In this document: piece after piece, positions 9,015 to 17,472 of the stretch
Position numbering within the stretch: position 1 is the stretch's first letter
Layout of the letters: each line of letters begins with the position of its first letter
Assembly (NCBI GenBank): GCA_023250955.1
Contig: JAHEZQ010000006.1
Coordinates: 124,001 to 188,000 of the forward strand
Direction of reading: 5' to 3'
Length of the DNA: 64,000 nt
DNA from: Melioribacter sp.
Lineage (GTDB): Bacteria > Bacteroidota > Ignavibacteria > Ignavibacteriales > Melioribacteraceae
Notes under the pieces: generated by a model
Told to the model about the DNA's origin: nothing
Databases searched by the model: none
The model's input: the letters and a program-made list of their open reading frames with translations, nothing else
Program-made: the position numbers and the translations under genes

Positions 9015-10160
9015 ATGAAAAAAATTTTGGTTCTTGGATCAACAGGTTCAATTGGTATTAACACTTTAGAAATTGCACGAACATTTCCAGAACAACTGGA
9101 AATTATTGGTCTCTCCGTTAACAATAATATCGACTTACTCCAGAAACAAATTTCAGAATTTCACCCAAGTGCTGTTGCTGTTAGAGATAAAAGAAGCGCA
9201 TCTGAATTAAAAAACAGAATTGGAAATAGTTGTGAGATTCTTTTTGGTGATGAAGGATTATTGGAATTAACGCGCCGTAATAATTACGATATTCTGCTTT
9301 CGGCACTTGTTGGGTTTGCTGGATTAGCCCCAACCATTGAAGCAATCAAGTTAAAAAAAAGAATTGCTCTGGCAAATAAAGAGACTCTAGTAACCGCCGG
9401 TGAAATTATTATTGATCTTTGTAAAAAATACGCGGCGGAATTAATTCCTGTTGATTCAGAGCATAGTGCAATTTTCCAAAGTCTGATTGGAGAAGACAAG
9501 AGTAATATAAAAAAAATAATTCTTACTGCTTCCGGCGGACCATTTTTAAATAAAAACAAATCCGAACTTGAAAACGTAACGATTAAAGATGCACTTAATC
9601 ATCCAAATTGGAAAATGGGAAATAAGATTACAATTGACTCAGCAACAATGATGAATAAAGGCCTCGAAGTCATAGAAGCATTTTGGCTTTTTAATCTTCC
9701 TAAAGAAAAAATTGAAGTTTTAGTCCATCCCCAGTCTGTAATTCACTCAATGGTTGAATTCTGTGATGGATCTATAAAAGCACAATTAAGTTTACCAGAT
9801 ATGAAATTACCCATTTTATATGCCATATCTTTCCCAGAAAGGTATTATTTTGATACTATTAATACCGATTTCAAAAAAATTAACCAGTTAACATTTTTTG
9901 AACCGGATTTTGATAAATTTGAATGTCTTAAAATTGCATATAAAGTAATTGAAGAGGGCGGCACTGCACCGTGTATTCTTAATGCAGCAAATGAAATTGC
10001 TGTTGAAAAATTTCTTTCGGGTAAAATTAAGTTTACACAAATACCGGAAATAATTAATGATGCATTGAATACTATCGCTATTAAGTATAATGCAGATCTT
10101 CAAACAATAATTGAGTGTGATTCAATTACAAGAGAATATTTAATTAAAAAATTGAATTAG
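9015..10160 (+). CDS. dxr: 1-deoxy-D-xylulose 5-phosphate reductoisomerase
   Basis: Second enzyme of the MEP isoprenoid pathway: it rearranges and reduces DXP to 2-C-methyl-D-erythritol 4-phosphate using NADPH and a divalent metal. The 381 residues match the family. Seen are the NADPH-binding GSTGSIGINTLEIAR at the N-terminus, LANKETLVTAGE, the metal and substrate site PVDSEHSAIFQSL, ASGGPF, and HPNWKMGNKITIDSATMMNKGLEV. It is followed after eight bases by rseP, a pairing common in bacteria where dxr, cdsA and rseP cluster. The upstream membrane protein probably belongs to the same operon. Confidence 0.96.
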   Translation: MKKILVLGSTGSIGINTLEIARTFPEQLEIIGLSVNNNIDLLQKQISEFHPSAVAVRDKRSASELKNRIGNSCEILFGDEGLLELTRRNNYDILLSALVGFAGLAPTIEAIKLKKRIALANKETLVTAGEIIIDLCKKYAAELIPVDSEHSAIFQSLIGEDKSNIKKIILTASGGPFLNKNKSELENVTIKDALNHPNWKMGNKITIDSATMMNKGLEVIEAFWLFNLPKEKIEVLVHPQSVIHSMVEFCDGSIKAQLSLPDMKLPILYAISFPERYYFDTINTDFKKINQLTFFEPDFDKFECLKIAYKVIEEGGTAPCILNAANEIAVEKFLSGKIKFTQIPEIINDALNTIAIKYNADLQTIIECDSITREYLIKKLN

Positions 10161-10168
10161 GTGGTTGA

Positions 10169-11515
10169 ATGGATTATATAATTTATTTCATGATTACAAT
10201 CGGAATTCTGGTTTTCGTTCACGAGTTCGGTCATTTTGCTGCAGCAAAAGTTTCCAAGATGAGGGTTGATATTTTTGCTATCGGTTTTGGTAAAAGATTA
10301 TTCGGCTGGAATAAACTAACTGGATTCTCATTCGGTGATTTACCAAAAGATTTTGACGGACAGGGAAATACCGATTACAGGTTATGTATTCTTCCTCTGG
10401 GCGGCTATGTTAAAATTGCCGGAATGGTGGATGAAAGTTTCGATGCTAAGTTTGCAGAATCCGAACCGAAACCGTATGAGTTTAGATCTAAGGGAACATT
10501 ATCCAAGCTCTTTGTTATTACCGCCGGTGTAATGATGAATCTTACTCTTACACTTATGATCTTCTGGGGAATTAATTTTTTCCAAGGGAAACTAGTTTTT
10601 AGAACAACAACAATTAATAAGGTTGAGACAGGAAGTGATGCTCAAAAAGCTGGATTTCAATCCTACGATAAAATCTTATCTGTTAATGGTGAACAAGCCA
10701 ACAATTGGCAAAAAACTATTGAGCAATTATTTGTTCAAAATTCAACAAGCGATGTTGTTGTAAAAGTACTTCGTGATGGAAAAGAAAAGACATTAACTAT
10801 TGCACGTCATTTAGTCTCTCAAAATTCTAAAAAAGGATTTTTTATACAACCATGTCCTTCAAAACCATTTGTTGTTGAAGTGATGAAAAATTCTCCGGCA
10901 GAAGTATCCGGACTAAAAGCAGGTGATATATTTATATCAATTAATGGAATCAATGTTAGTGAAGGACAGCAGATTAATGACATTATCTCTTCATACAAAG
11001 AGAAAAATCTTAGGATGATGGTCTTAAGAGGTCGTGACACTCTTAACTTAACTGTTAATCCTGATGCTGATAGTAAAATAGGAATTTCTCACTCAGTTTA
11101 CGAGACTGAAGCACAAACTTTTGGTATCTTCACTTCGCTTACAAATGCAATTAATGATGCCGCTCAATACACAGCGCTTACTTTTGGAATGTTGAAGAAT
11201 GTAATTACCGGTAAAGTGGCATTTAAAGAAGCATTCGGCGGACCGATTAAGATTGCTCAAATCGCTGTTAAGTCTGCAGATAAAGGCGGAATTGATTTCT
11301 TGTTCTTTCTAGCAATGCTCAGCTTAAGTTTGGCAATTATAAATATTCTTCCCTTCCCAGTTTTAGACGGCGGGCACTTTGTAATTATTTTGCTTGAAGG
11401 ACTATTTAAGAAAGAATTGCCGATTAAAATTAAAATGGCAATTCAAAATGCGGGATTTGTAATTCTGCTTTTACTAATGGCGTTTATAATTTATAATGAT
11501 ATAATAAGTTTATAA
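10169..11515 (+). CDS. rseP: RIP metalloprotease (site-2 protease)
   Basis: Intramembrane zinc protease that cuts anti-sigma factors or remnant signal peptides inside the inner membrane. The first transmembrane helix carries the zinc motif VHEFGH near residue 18; a later helix has the third ligand in FPVLDGGHF near residue 406. Two PDZ domains sit between them (GSDAQKAGFQSYDKILSVNG, and SPAEVSGLKAGDIFISING). At 448 residues it has the usual size. A sigma/anti-sigma pair is encoded 1.3 kb away on the other strand; whether that is a substrate is speculation. A strong terminator follows. Confidence 0.95.
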   Translation: MDYIIYFMITIGILVFVHEFGHFAAAKVSKMRVDIFAIGFGKRLFGWNKLTGFSFGDLPKDFDGQGNTDYRLCILPLGGYVKIAGMVDESFDAKFAESEPKPYEFRSKGTLSKLFVITAGVMMNLTLTLMIFWGINFFQGKLVFRTTTINKVETGSDAQKAGFQSYDKILSVNGEQANNWQKTIEQLFVQNSTSDVVVKVLRDGKEKTLTIARHLVSQNSKKGFFIQPCPSKPFVVEVMKNSPAEVSGLKAGDIFISINGINVSEGQQINDIISSYKEKNLRMMVLRGRDTLNLTVNPDADSKIGISHSVYETEAQTFGIFTSLTNAINDAAQYTALTFGMLKNVITGKVAFKEAFGGPIKIAQIAVKSADKGGIDFLFFLAMLSLSLAIINILPFPVLDGGHFVIILLEGLFKKELPIKIKMAIQNAGFVILLLLMAFIIYNDIISL

Positions 11516-11518
11516 AAA

Positions 11519-11546
11519 AAAGCCCTCTGACAAAGAGGGCTTTTTA
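11519..11546. terminator. Bidirectional rho-independent terminator
   Basis: AGCCCTCT (11521-11528) and AGAGGGCT (11534-11541) form an eight-base-pair stem around GACAA, with A-rich sequence before it and T-rich sequence after it. It separates the convergent rseP and TonB-domain genes. Confidence 0.9.
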
Positions 11547-11556
11547 ATTTTACTCT

Positions 11557-12270
11557 TTACTTCTTTTTTAATTCTTCCAGTGCAAATTTATAGGGCAACA
11601 CAATCCACACTGTTATTGCTTCCCCTTTATTAATTGCCGGAGTAAATTTTGATTTCATAGCAGCTTCTACAGCAGGTTGGTTGAAAATCTCATTCTCACT
11701 TTTAATTACAACTGCTTCTTTTGGTGTGCCATCCTTATCAACAAGTATCTTAACAAAAACTTTCCCTTCAATACCGGCTTTCTTAGCTAATTCTGGATAA
11801 TATGGTTTTGCCATTTCCACTATTTTTGGCATAACTTCGGCTTCAACAAATTTATTTGACTCTAAATCCTTAGATTTTTTTGAATTATCAGCATCGAGTT
11901 TAAAAGCTATTGGTAACACAACCCAAACTTCTATAGGTTTATCTTTCACCATTGCAGGAGAAAATTTTGCTGCCTTTACAGCAGTTAATGCCGCTTCATC
12001 AAGCATATCTTTTACTCCTTTTTCAACCTTTGCTTTTGCAACATTTCCCTTTTCATCAATAAGTAGTTTAAGATAAACCGTACCTTGAATTCCCGCTAAC
12101 TTTGCAAGTTTGGGATATTCCGGTTTCAATTGTGATTTTAGCTCAGGAGCTTTATCTACTTCGATAAATCCGGATTCATCAGCTTTTTGCATTTTAATTC
12201 CTTCATCCTGCTGAGAGAATGATAATACAGAAGTAATTATAAAAAGTATAAATATTAATTTCGTTTTCAT
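11557..12270 (-). CDS. Periplasmic protein with two tandem TonB C-terminal domains
   Basis: A 237-residue protein with a cleavable-looking signal peptide (residues 1-19, ending SFS-QQ) and two copies of a TonB_C domain at about 45-120 and 150-230. The repeats are marked by KPEYPKLAKLAGIQGTVYLK and KPYYPELAKKAGIEGKVFVK, and by WVVLPIAF and WIVLPYKF. Ordinary TonB has one such domain plus an inner-membrane anchor and a proline-rich spacer, both missing here, so it cannot transduce ExbBD energy in the usual way. It starts seven bases after the anti-sigma-like gene and so belongs to the sigma factor operon. A signalling or envelope-binding role is a guess. Confidence 0.8.
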   Translation of the reverse strand: MKTKLIFILFIITSVLSFSQQDEGIKMQKADESGFIEVDKAPELKSQLKPEYPKLAKLAGIQGTVYLKLLIDEKGNVAKAKVEKGVKDMLDEAALTAVKAAKFSPAMVKDKPIEVWVVLPIAFKLDADNSKKSKDLESNKFVEAEVMPKIVEMAKPYYPELAKKAGIEGKVFVKILVDKDGTPKEAVVIKSENEIFNQPAVEAAMKSKFTPAINKGEAITVWIVLPYKFALEELKKK

Positions 12271-12277
12271 ATTAACC

Positions 12278-12751
12278 TCATGTGTTAGGTCTAACTATTA
12301 TTTGTTTAGTTCTAAAATAACTGCCCGAAACATCAACCTGCGGTAAAGCATTCATAATTAGTTCGAGCTTGTCGTTCTGCCTTTTGACTTCGCGCGTTAA
12401 ATCAAAAAACTGAACTTTGTACTCTTCCGATTTCGAATAGAAAAATATTGTCAATATCAGAAGTATAACTGATGCTGAATATGTAATTGTGGAAAAAACT
12501 TTTTTATTTATAAAGAATGCTGTTTGCTTCTCATTTAAATTGCTTACTGAGCGAAGAATCTTTTCATCAAGAGATGAAGGAAATTGTTCTGTAGAAGTAG
12601 CAAATACGCTTTTAAGTGCATTCATCTTCTTAAAATGTTCGCGTGCTTCCGAATCTTGAGAAAGCAGCGAGAACATTATCGGCTCATTTCCCTTTTCAAG
12701 TTCTCCATCAAAATAGAGATCTATCATTGTTATAATTTCATTTGTGTTCAT
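12278..12751 (-). CDS. Anti-sigma factor-like single-pass membrane protein
   Basis: A 157-residue protein with a cytoplasmic N-terminus (MIDLYFDGELEKGNEP, similar to the opening of anti-sigma proteins), one transmembrane segment at about 85-105, and a short periplasmic part with a predicted coiled coil (FFDLTREVKRQNDKLELIMNAL). There is no HxxxCxxC zinc motif. The position directly after an ECF sigma gene is the main reason for calling it an anti-sigma factor. Such proteins hold the sigma factor at the membrane until a signal leads to their cleavage. Confidence 0.65.
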   Translation of the reverse strand: MNTNEIITMIDLYFDGELEKGNEPIMFSLLSQDSEAREHFKKMNALKSVFATSTEQFPSSLDEKILRSVSNLNEKQTAFFINKKVFSTITYSASVILLILTIFFYSKSEEYKVQFFDLTREVKRQNDKLELIMNALPQVDVSGSYFRTKQIIVRPNT

Positions 12752-12816
12752 GGCAGCTCACCTTCTTTTTAATCTGAGAACTTTAACAAAAATCCTGTCC
12801 AATATTTTAATTCCAA

Positions 12817-13344
12817 TTAAATACTAACAACTTTAGAAAGTTTATGGATTAATCTTTGCCTGGTTTTATATAAACGGCTCTTAACAAGCTCTTCATCAAT
12901 GCTCATCATCTCAGCAATTTCTCTATAAGATAACCCGCTGTATTCTTTAAGAAGAAACACATCCCGCTGCTCAATTGATATTTTATCAAGTTCTTTCATT
13001 ACAAGTTGGTTTATCTCCTTTAACTCAAAATCTTCGGCAATTTTTACTGAAGAATCTATATCAATTTCGTCTGCATCCAACACTCCATATTGATCTACAT
13101 GAGTTCTCTTGTTTCTATAAATTGTATAAATCTCATTCCGTGTAGTTTTGAAAAGCCATACATCAACGCGCTCGCTGTTGCGTATGCGATACATATTTTC
13201 AAAAAACTTAATAAATACATTTTGAACTATATCTTCACACATCATTTTATCACCGAGCATTTTACAAGCATAGTTATAGATCTTTGTCTTATGCTGATTG
13301 TAGATCAGCATAAACTCAACGATATTTTTTGAGGAATCACTCAA
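12817..13344 (-). CDS. ECF-type RNA polymerase sigma factor
   Basis: A 175-residue sigma-70 family protein with region 2 (YNYACKMLGDKMMCEDIVQNVFIKFF, here around residues 23-50; core DIVQNVFIKF) and region 4 (LDKISIEQRDVFLLKEYSGLSYREIAEMM, with the helix-turn-helix YREIAEMMSIDEELVKSRL). It directs RNA polymerase to a small regulon, usually envelope stress or transport. The frame opens at a TTG (13344) with a weak AGAGAAA upstream; the first ATG would be at 13311, so the start is uncertain. It is first in an operon with an anti-sigma-like protein and a TonB_C protein. Confidence 0.88.
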   Translation of the reverse strand: MSDSSKNIVEFMLIYNQHKTKIYNYACKMLGDKMMCEDIVQNVFIKFFENMYRIRNSERVDVWLFKTTRNEIYTIYRNKRTHVDQYGVLDADEIDIDSSVKIAEDFELKEINQLVMKELDKISIEQRDVFLLKEYSGLSYREIAEMMSIDEELVKSRLYKTRQRLIHKLSKVVSI

Positions 13345-13870
13345 AACCAGTTTCTCTTTTACTTATAGATGCTTGAAAGTAAGAAATGTTGCCTACCCTG
13401 TAAATTATTAATAAGTAGTGTTGCTATAAACCTCGTCTGTTGATTTTTTTTACTAATAAAATAATAGTATTTGGAATCTTGTTTAAACCTGAATTCCATA
13501 CCGTCTGATTCCGATTTTGATTCTAAATCCATTGTTTCATTTCAAAAATATCATTTAGTAGAATGCCTATCAATGAAAACTCACTTTGAACAAATTTTAT
13601 TATCAAATAACTTTCTCAAAATCATTCAGTTGTTTTTAGAATTCATTAGAAAGGTCAAGCGACAATTTAAAATTTATACTGGAGGTTATGATGGGTGTAG
13701 TGGCAGTGCTGTCGTATGGCTTGATTAAACAGGATTAGACGGCTTATTATTAAATTATTTCTAACAACTAAAGTGCTTTCAAATTATTCAATTTGTAATT
13801 TGATTTTAACATTATGTATGTGTTGATTAATAATTATCACAACTTTATTATAAACATATAAAGGTGTTAA
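13345..13870. other. Long intergenic region between divergent sigma factor and T9SS genes
   Basis: These 526 bases hold no recognisable conserved gene. An AT-rich open frame at 13471-13728 has no ribosome site and no family-like composition. A 16-codon frame (13688-13738) begins with ATG ATG five bases or less after a perfect GGAGG, which could be a leader peptide. The region must contain the divergent promoters, but I cannot place them with confidence. Confidence 0.5.
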
Positions 13871-15088
13871 ATGAAAAAGCAAATGATATTAGCATTGTTA
13901 ACATTATTAACGATCAGTAGTGTATTTGGTCAATGGGTACAGGTTTATTCCCATAGTAAAAGCCACATTATAGCAAACGACAATTACATTTTTGCTGCTG
14001 ATTACATTGGAATAATTCGTTCCTCTGATAACGGTGCCACGTGGTCAGAAGTAAATAACGGATTAACTAACCGCCAAGTCACGGCAATAGGATTAAACGG
14101 ATCAAATCTTTTTGCAGGAACTTATGAAGGGGGAATTTTTCTTTCCACCGATTATGGGAATAATTGGACTGCCGTAAACACCGGTTTAACAAATATGAAA
14201 GTTTACTCGTTCGCGTTTAGCGGCAATAATATATTTGCCGGAACCCAAGGCGGAGGCGTTTTCCTTTCAACTAATAATGGCACGAATTGGACACCGGTTA
14301 ATAATGGCCTTTATGGTTTAAGCAACTATGCTCTTTTGGCTAATGGGACATATCTTTATGCCGGCACTAGAGGGGAAGGGGTTTTCTATTCAACAAACAA
14401 TGGAACAAACTGGTTGCAATATGAGACCGGACTTACTAATCTAAACATTAATGATCTTGCAGTAATCGGTTCAAATCTATTTGTTGGTACTGATGGTGGA
14501 GGAGTATTTGTTTCAACTAACAACGGTAAAAATTGGTCTAACGTAAATTTGCAATTAATTTGGCTTATAGGAGTTAAAAACTATTTCGCAAATTCCTTTG
14601 TCGTGAGTGGTTCTAATCTTTTTGCGGCAATTGGTGGTGACGGCATTTTTCAAACTTCGGACAATGGTATTTCATGGAAACGTGTTACAGCTAATTTAAA
14701 CTCTACTTATGAATCATTAGCTATTAAGGGTACGGATATTTATGTATGCACTTTCTATGAAATATGGAAACGGCCTTTGTCTGAAATGATTACAAGTGTC
14801 AAAAATACTTTAGAAAATTTACCCCACGAATACTCTCTTGCACAGAATTATCCTAATCCATTTAACCCGACAACAAAAATTAAGTTTGGTTTGCCTGAAA
14901 ATACTTTTACAAAACTGATTATTTATGATGTGCTTGGAAGAGAAGTAAAAACTTTATTGAACAACGAATTATCTGCCGGTTACCATGAAGTTGAATTTAA
15001 TTCAAGTAATCTTTCAAGTGGAATTTATTTTTATAGTTTACAAGTAAAAGAATTTACATCAACAAAGAAAATGATATTAATGAAATAA
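13871..15088 (+). CDS. Secreted Asp-box (BNR) repeat protein with T9SS sorting domain
   Basis: A 405-residue secreted protein with a signal peptide (1-20) and about six repeats of a sialidase-type Asp box, S-T-D/N-x-G-x-x-W (SSDNGATW, STDYGNNW, STNNGTNW, STNNGKNW, TSDNGISW), alternating with LFAGT strands. This predicts a beta propeller like those of the photosystem-stability and glycosidase-associated families. Residues 315-405 are a T9SS type A sorting domain with QNYPNPFNPTT, GREVKTLLNNEL and SSGIYFYSLQ. It would be exported through the outer membrane. Binding target is unknown. A damaged copy of its sorting domain lies about 1 kb downstream. Confidence 0.85.
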   Translation: MKKQMILALLTLLTISSVFGQWVQVYSHSKSHIIANDNYIFAADYIGIIRSSDNGATWSEVNNGLTNRQVTAIGLNGSNLFAGTYEGGIFLSTDYGNNWTAVNTGLTNMKVYSFAFSGNNIFAGTQGGGVFLSTNNGTNWTPVNNGLYGLSNYALLANGTYLYAGTRGEGVFYSTNNGTNWLQYETGLTNLNINDLAVIGSNLFVGTDGGGVFVSTNNGKNWSNVNLQLIWLIGVKNYFANSFVVSGSNLFAAIGGDGIFQTSDNGISWKRVTANLNSTYESLAIKGTDIYVCTFYEIWKRPLSEMITSVKNTLENLPHEYSLAQNYPNPFNPTTKIKFGLPENTFTKLIIYDVLGREVKTLLNNELSAGYHEVEFNSSNLSSGIYFYSLQVKEFTSTKKMILMK

Positions 15089-15400
15089 AATGTTCAACTA
15101 ATTAAAAAATGAGTTAGGCGTTTTTTTCATATTGACATTGCTGCATTATTGATGAAGTTAAATAGTTAATGAATTTTTGTTGATTGTATTTATTGAAATA
15201 AAAATTGTTTGATAATCTTATTAATTAATATGATGATGGATGAGGTTTGGGATAAAAACAGGTAAAGATGAAACGCTTGTTAAAGCAATTCAAATAATAA
15301 ATGAGAATAAATAATTTAAAAATCAATTTATTTTCAACAAAAACAGTTCAGACAACATTTGATTAATTAGATTATCAAATCCAAGATCGGAGAATGATAA
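15089..15400. other. Intergenic region, no clear gene
   Basis: An AT-rich stretch of 312 bases. The only protein-like piece is a 24-codon frame at 15240-15314 (MRFGIKTGKDETLVKAI...), which reads like the tail of a larger protein and may be a relic. No hairpin terminator after the T9SS gene was evident apart from the T run at 15120. Confidence 0.4.
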
Positions 15401-16072
15401 ATGACTAAAAAGAAAGTAGCAATTTATTTCGCGGTAGTGTTGTTTGTGGTTTCTGCGACAGGATGCTCTAAAGAAGATAGCAAAAGACAAACCGGTTTCA
15501 GACCATTACCTTCCCAGTCTTCAAAAGTCGGTGATAAAAAGTCACATGTTGATTATACAGATGCCAACACCGAGCGATTGGCCAAGATTGAACAGTGGTT
15601 GAAGAAAGCTGACTACAAGTTGGTTAACATGACATTCGCTGGTCCATTTCTAACTTCAAAGCCATATTCACAAGAAGTAGATGAAATAGCTGACTTCTGG
15701 TTGTGTTACAAATCCACGTCGCTTATAAAAGCTCTTTTGACAACGTCTGTTGCGGACGACGGCAAGTTCATCGAACTTCAATTTCCCCTAGTCGTGAAAG
15801 ACGACGCGTTGAAACTTACAAAGTACTTAGATAGTGACCTATTTAATGCAACTACCAAGCTTCTTGTCCAATCTGAAGGAACAGGAGAATTGACATTGGC
15901 AAGTGGATACTCGGTCTCTCTCTCGACTAACTGCCCCACGGCAACGGACAAGAGAGCTATAGTCATTCGAAGTGTTCGAGGGACCCACGAGTTTAACCCT
16001 GATAATTACCAAACTATGCGAGAAATAACCTTAGATGTATACAAAGTACAACACGGTGGAGATCAGAAATGA
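15401..16072 (+). CDS. Predicted lipoprotein of unknown function
   Basis: A 223-residue protein with a lipoprotein signal peptide (lipobox SATGC at residues 18-22), a polar Ser/Lys/Arg-rich linker to about residue 50 and a mixed alpha/beta domain with two cysteines (WLCYKS and STNCPT). I recognise no family. Its third codon positions use more G and C than the neighbouring genes (for example the run around 15780-15960), hinting at acquisition from elsewhere. Directly after its stop codon, in the same frame, begins a degenerate T9SS sorting domain, as if this gene had been inserted into or recombined with a T9SS gene. A possible ribosome site GGAG lies at 15390. Confidence 0.7.
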   Translation: MTKKKVAIYFAVVLFVVSATGCSKEDSKRQTGFRPLPSQSSKVGDKKSHVDYTDANTERLAKIEQWLKKADYKLVNMTFAGPFLTSKPYSQEVDEIADFWLCYKSTSLIKALLTTSVADDGKFIELQFPLVVKDDALKLTKYLDSDLFNATTKLLVQSEGTGELTLASGYSVSLSTNCPTATDKRAIVIRSVRGTHEFNPDNYQTMREITLDVYKVQHGGDQK

Positions 16073-16183
16073 GTATTTACATTATTGAATTATGAATTAG
16101 GTGCTTGTTACCATGAAGTTAAATTCAATTCAAAAAATCTTTCAAGTGGAATATCTTTTTATAGGCTACAAATTACTTATTAA
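16073..16183 (+). pseudogene. Relic of a T9SS type A sorting domain
   Basis: Starting at the first base after the lipoprotein stop, the same frame reads VFTLLNYELGACYHEV, then NLSSGISFYRLQ, to a TAA at 16181. This matches the C-terminal domain of the Asp-box protein (VKTLLNNELSAGYHEV, NLSSGIYFYSLQ). Aligned by hand without gaps over 99 bases against 14947-15045, 80 are identical. It has no start, lacks the NYPNPFNP part, and its last 20 or so residues are gone. It is best read as the remains of a duplicated T9SS gene. Confidence 0.75.
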
Positions 16184-16737
16184 TTTATAGAGGACAACAC
16201 CGAATTCTGAATTTTATAGAGTTCTTGAAGTTTTTGTGCTTTTACCGGAATGGCCGTTAGTTCATAAAATTTATTGCCAATTTTAAATACTACAACACGG
16301 ATATTTCTTTTGGCATCATCTAAATATTCGTAAGCAAAAAATTTCTTTTTGTTGATTTCGAAGGTTTCCTTATTTACAAAACCACCAAATGTTTTTCCAT
16401 ATTTTGCTTTCTTATACACTTTGCTGAATTCAACTACAGATTTTATTTCATCGTTTCTAATTTCTTTCGAAGTGAGTGAATCAATATTTAGCACGATAAA
16501 ATTAAGTGTGGCGGAATAATCATCTTTAATGAGCCAAAGATCAATCAACTTGTTTTCATTGTCTTCTGCCATAAACCATCCGGGCGGAATTTTAACAGAT
16601 AACTGTGATGATTTTGCTTTTGCAATTTCATTTGTGAGAGTGTAACCGGAATCATACATTGAGGATAAACTGCTGGAACATGACTGAACCATGCCTAGCA
16701 GTATTAAAAAGAAAAATATTTTAATGTTGGATTTCAA
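16180..16737 (-). CDS. Predicted lipoprotein of unknown function
   Basis: A 185-residue protein with a lipoprotein signal (lipobox MVQSC, Cys at residue 20), then a globular part resembling small periplasmic PsbP/MOG1-like folds: KIPPGWFMAED near residue 50 and the C-terminal helix AQKLQELYKIQNSVLSSI. No named family is recognised with certainty. It is encoded 53 bases after ahpC in the same direction, with a possible terminator between them, so it may be transcribed separately. Its stop codon overlaps the end of the sorting-domain relic on the other strand. Confidence 0.7.
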   Translation of the reverse strand: MKSNIKIFFFLILLGMVQSCSSSLSSMYDSGYTLTNEIAKAKSSQLSVKIPPGWFMAEDNENKLIDLWLIKDDYSATLNFIVLNIDSLTSKEIRNDEIKSVVEFSKVYKKAKYGKTFGGFVNKETFEINKKKFFAYEYLDDAKRNIRVVVFKIGNKFYELTAIPVKAQKLQELYKIQNSVLSSIN

Positions 16738-16749
16738 ATTGTCATTAAA

Positions 16750-16781
16750 AAATGTGGACTCTCATAAAAGAATCCGCATTT
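16750..16781 (-). terminator. Probable terminator after ahpC
   Basis: AAATGTGGA (16750-16758) and TCCGCATTT (16773-16781) form a nine-base stem with one mismatch. Read on the minus strand it is followed by a T run, placing it just after the ahpC stop. Confidence 0.55.
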
Positions 16782-16790
16782 AATTTTAGA

Positions 16791-17354
16791 TTATATTTTT
16801 CCAACCAAGTCTTCTCCGGGAACAAGAGTTTTATCACCCGGTTCCCAGCTTGCTGGACAAACTTGTTCAGGATGTTGACGCACGTATGCCGCAGCTTTAA
16901 CGCGCCGTAAAATTTCTTTTGAACTTCTGCCAATACTGTTATCATGAATATCAATCGTCTTCAATATTCCATCCGGATCAATAATAAAAGTTCCGCGTAG
17001 AGAAAGACCGTCTTCATCAATGTAAGTTCCAAAAGCTTTGCACATAGTTCCGGTAGGATCTGCCGCCATCGGATATTTAATTTTACCGATTGCTTTTGAT
17101 GAATCATGCCATGCGAAGTGAGCATATTTAGTATCTGTACTAACACTAATAATTTCTGCGCCTGCTTTTTTGAATTCTTCGTAATAATGTGCGGCTTCTT
17201 CCAACTCAGTTGGACAAACAAACGTAAAATCTGCCGGATAAAATAAAAGCACTGTCCATTTACCGCGCGTATCAGATAGTTTCATTTGTTTAAACTCATT
17301 GTTATGGTAAACATCAAATTTAAAATCGGGAACTTCTTGACCAATTTTTAACAT
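16791..17354 (-). CDS. ahpC: Peroxiredoxin, AhpC type
   Basis: Thiol peroxidase that reduces hydrogen peroxide and organic peroxides. The 187-residue product starts at the ATG at 17354, which has a clear GGAG; a longer upstream frame lacks one and is not family-like. The peroxidatic cysteine is in FVCPTELEEA (about residue 46), the resolving cysteine in HPEQVCPASW near residue 165. The typical 2-Cys Prx segment RGTFIIDPDG is present. No ahpF is nearby, so the reductant is probably thioredoxin or another system. Confidence 0.95.
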   Translation of the reverse strand: MLKIGQEVPDFKFDVYHNNEFKQMKLSDTRGKWTVLLFYPADFTFVCPTELEEAAHYYEEFKKAGAEIISVSTDTKYAHFAWHDSSKAIGKIKYPMAADPTGTMCKAFGTYIDEDGLSLRGTFIIDPDGILKTIDIHDNSIGRSSKEILRRVKAAAYVRQHPEQVCPASWEPGDKTLVPGEDLVGKI

Positions 17355-17472
17355 CTCGTTTATCTCCTGTAACTGATTTTTTACTAAATAATAATTTGTA
17401 GGCGGAAAATACGAAAAGATTTTGAATGGTTTAAAACAATGAGACACACATCAGTGCGTCTCTACAAGAAAA

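Noticed and set aside
13471-13728. 85-codon open frame in the gap before the Asp-box gene
   Set aside because: No ribosome site, TTG start, composition like non-coding AT-rich DNA, and no family resemblance.
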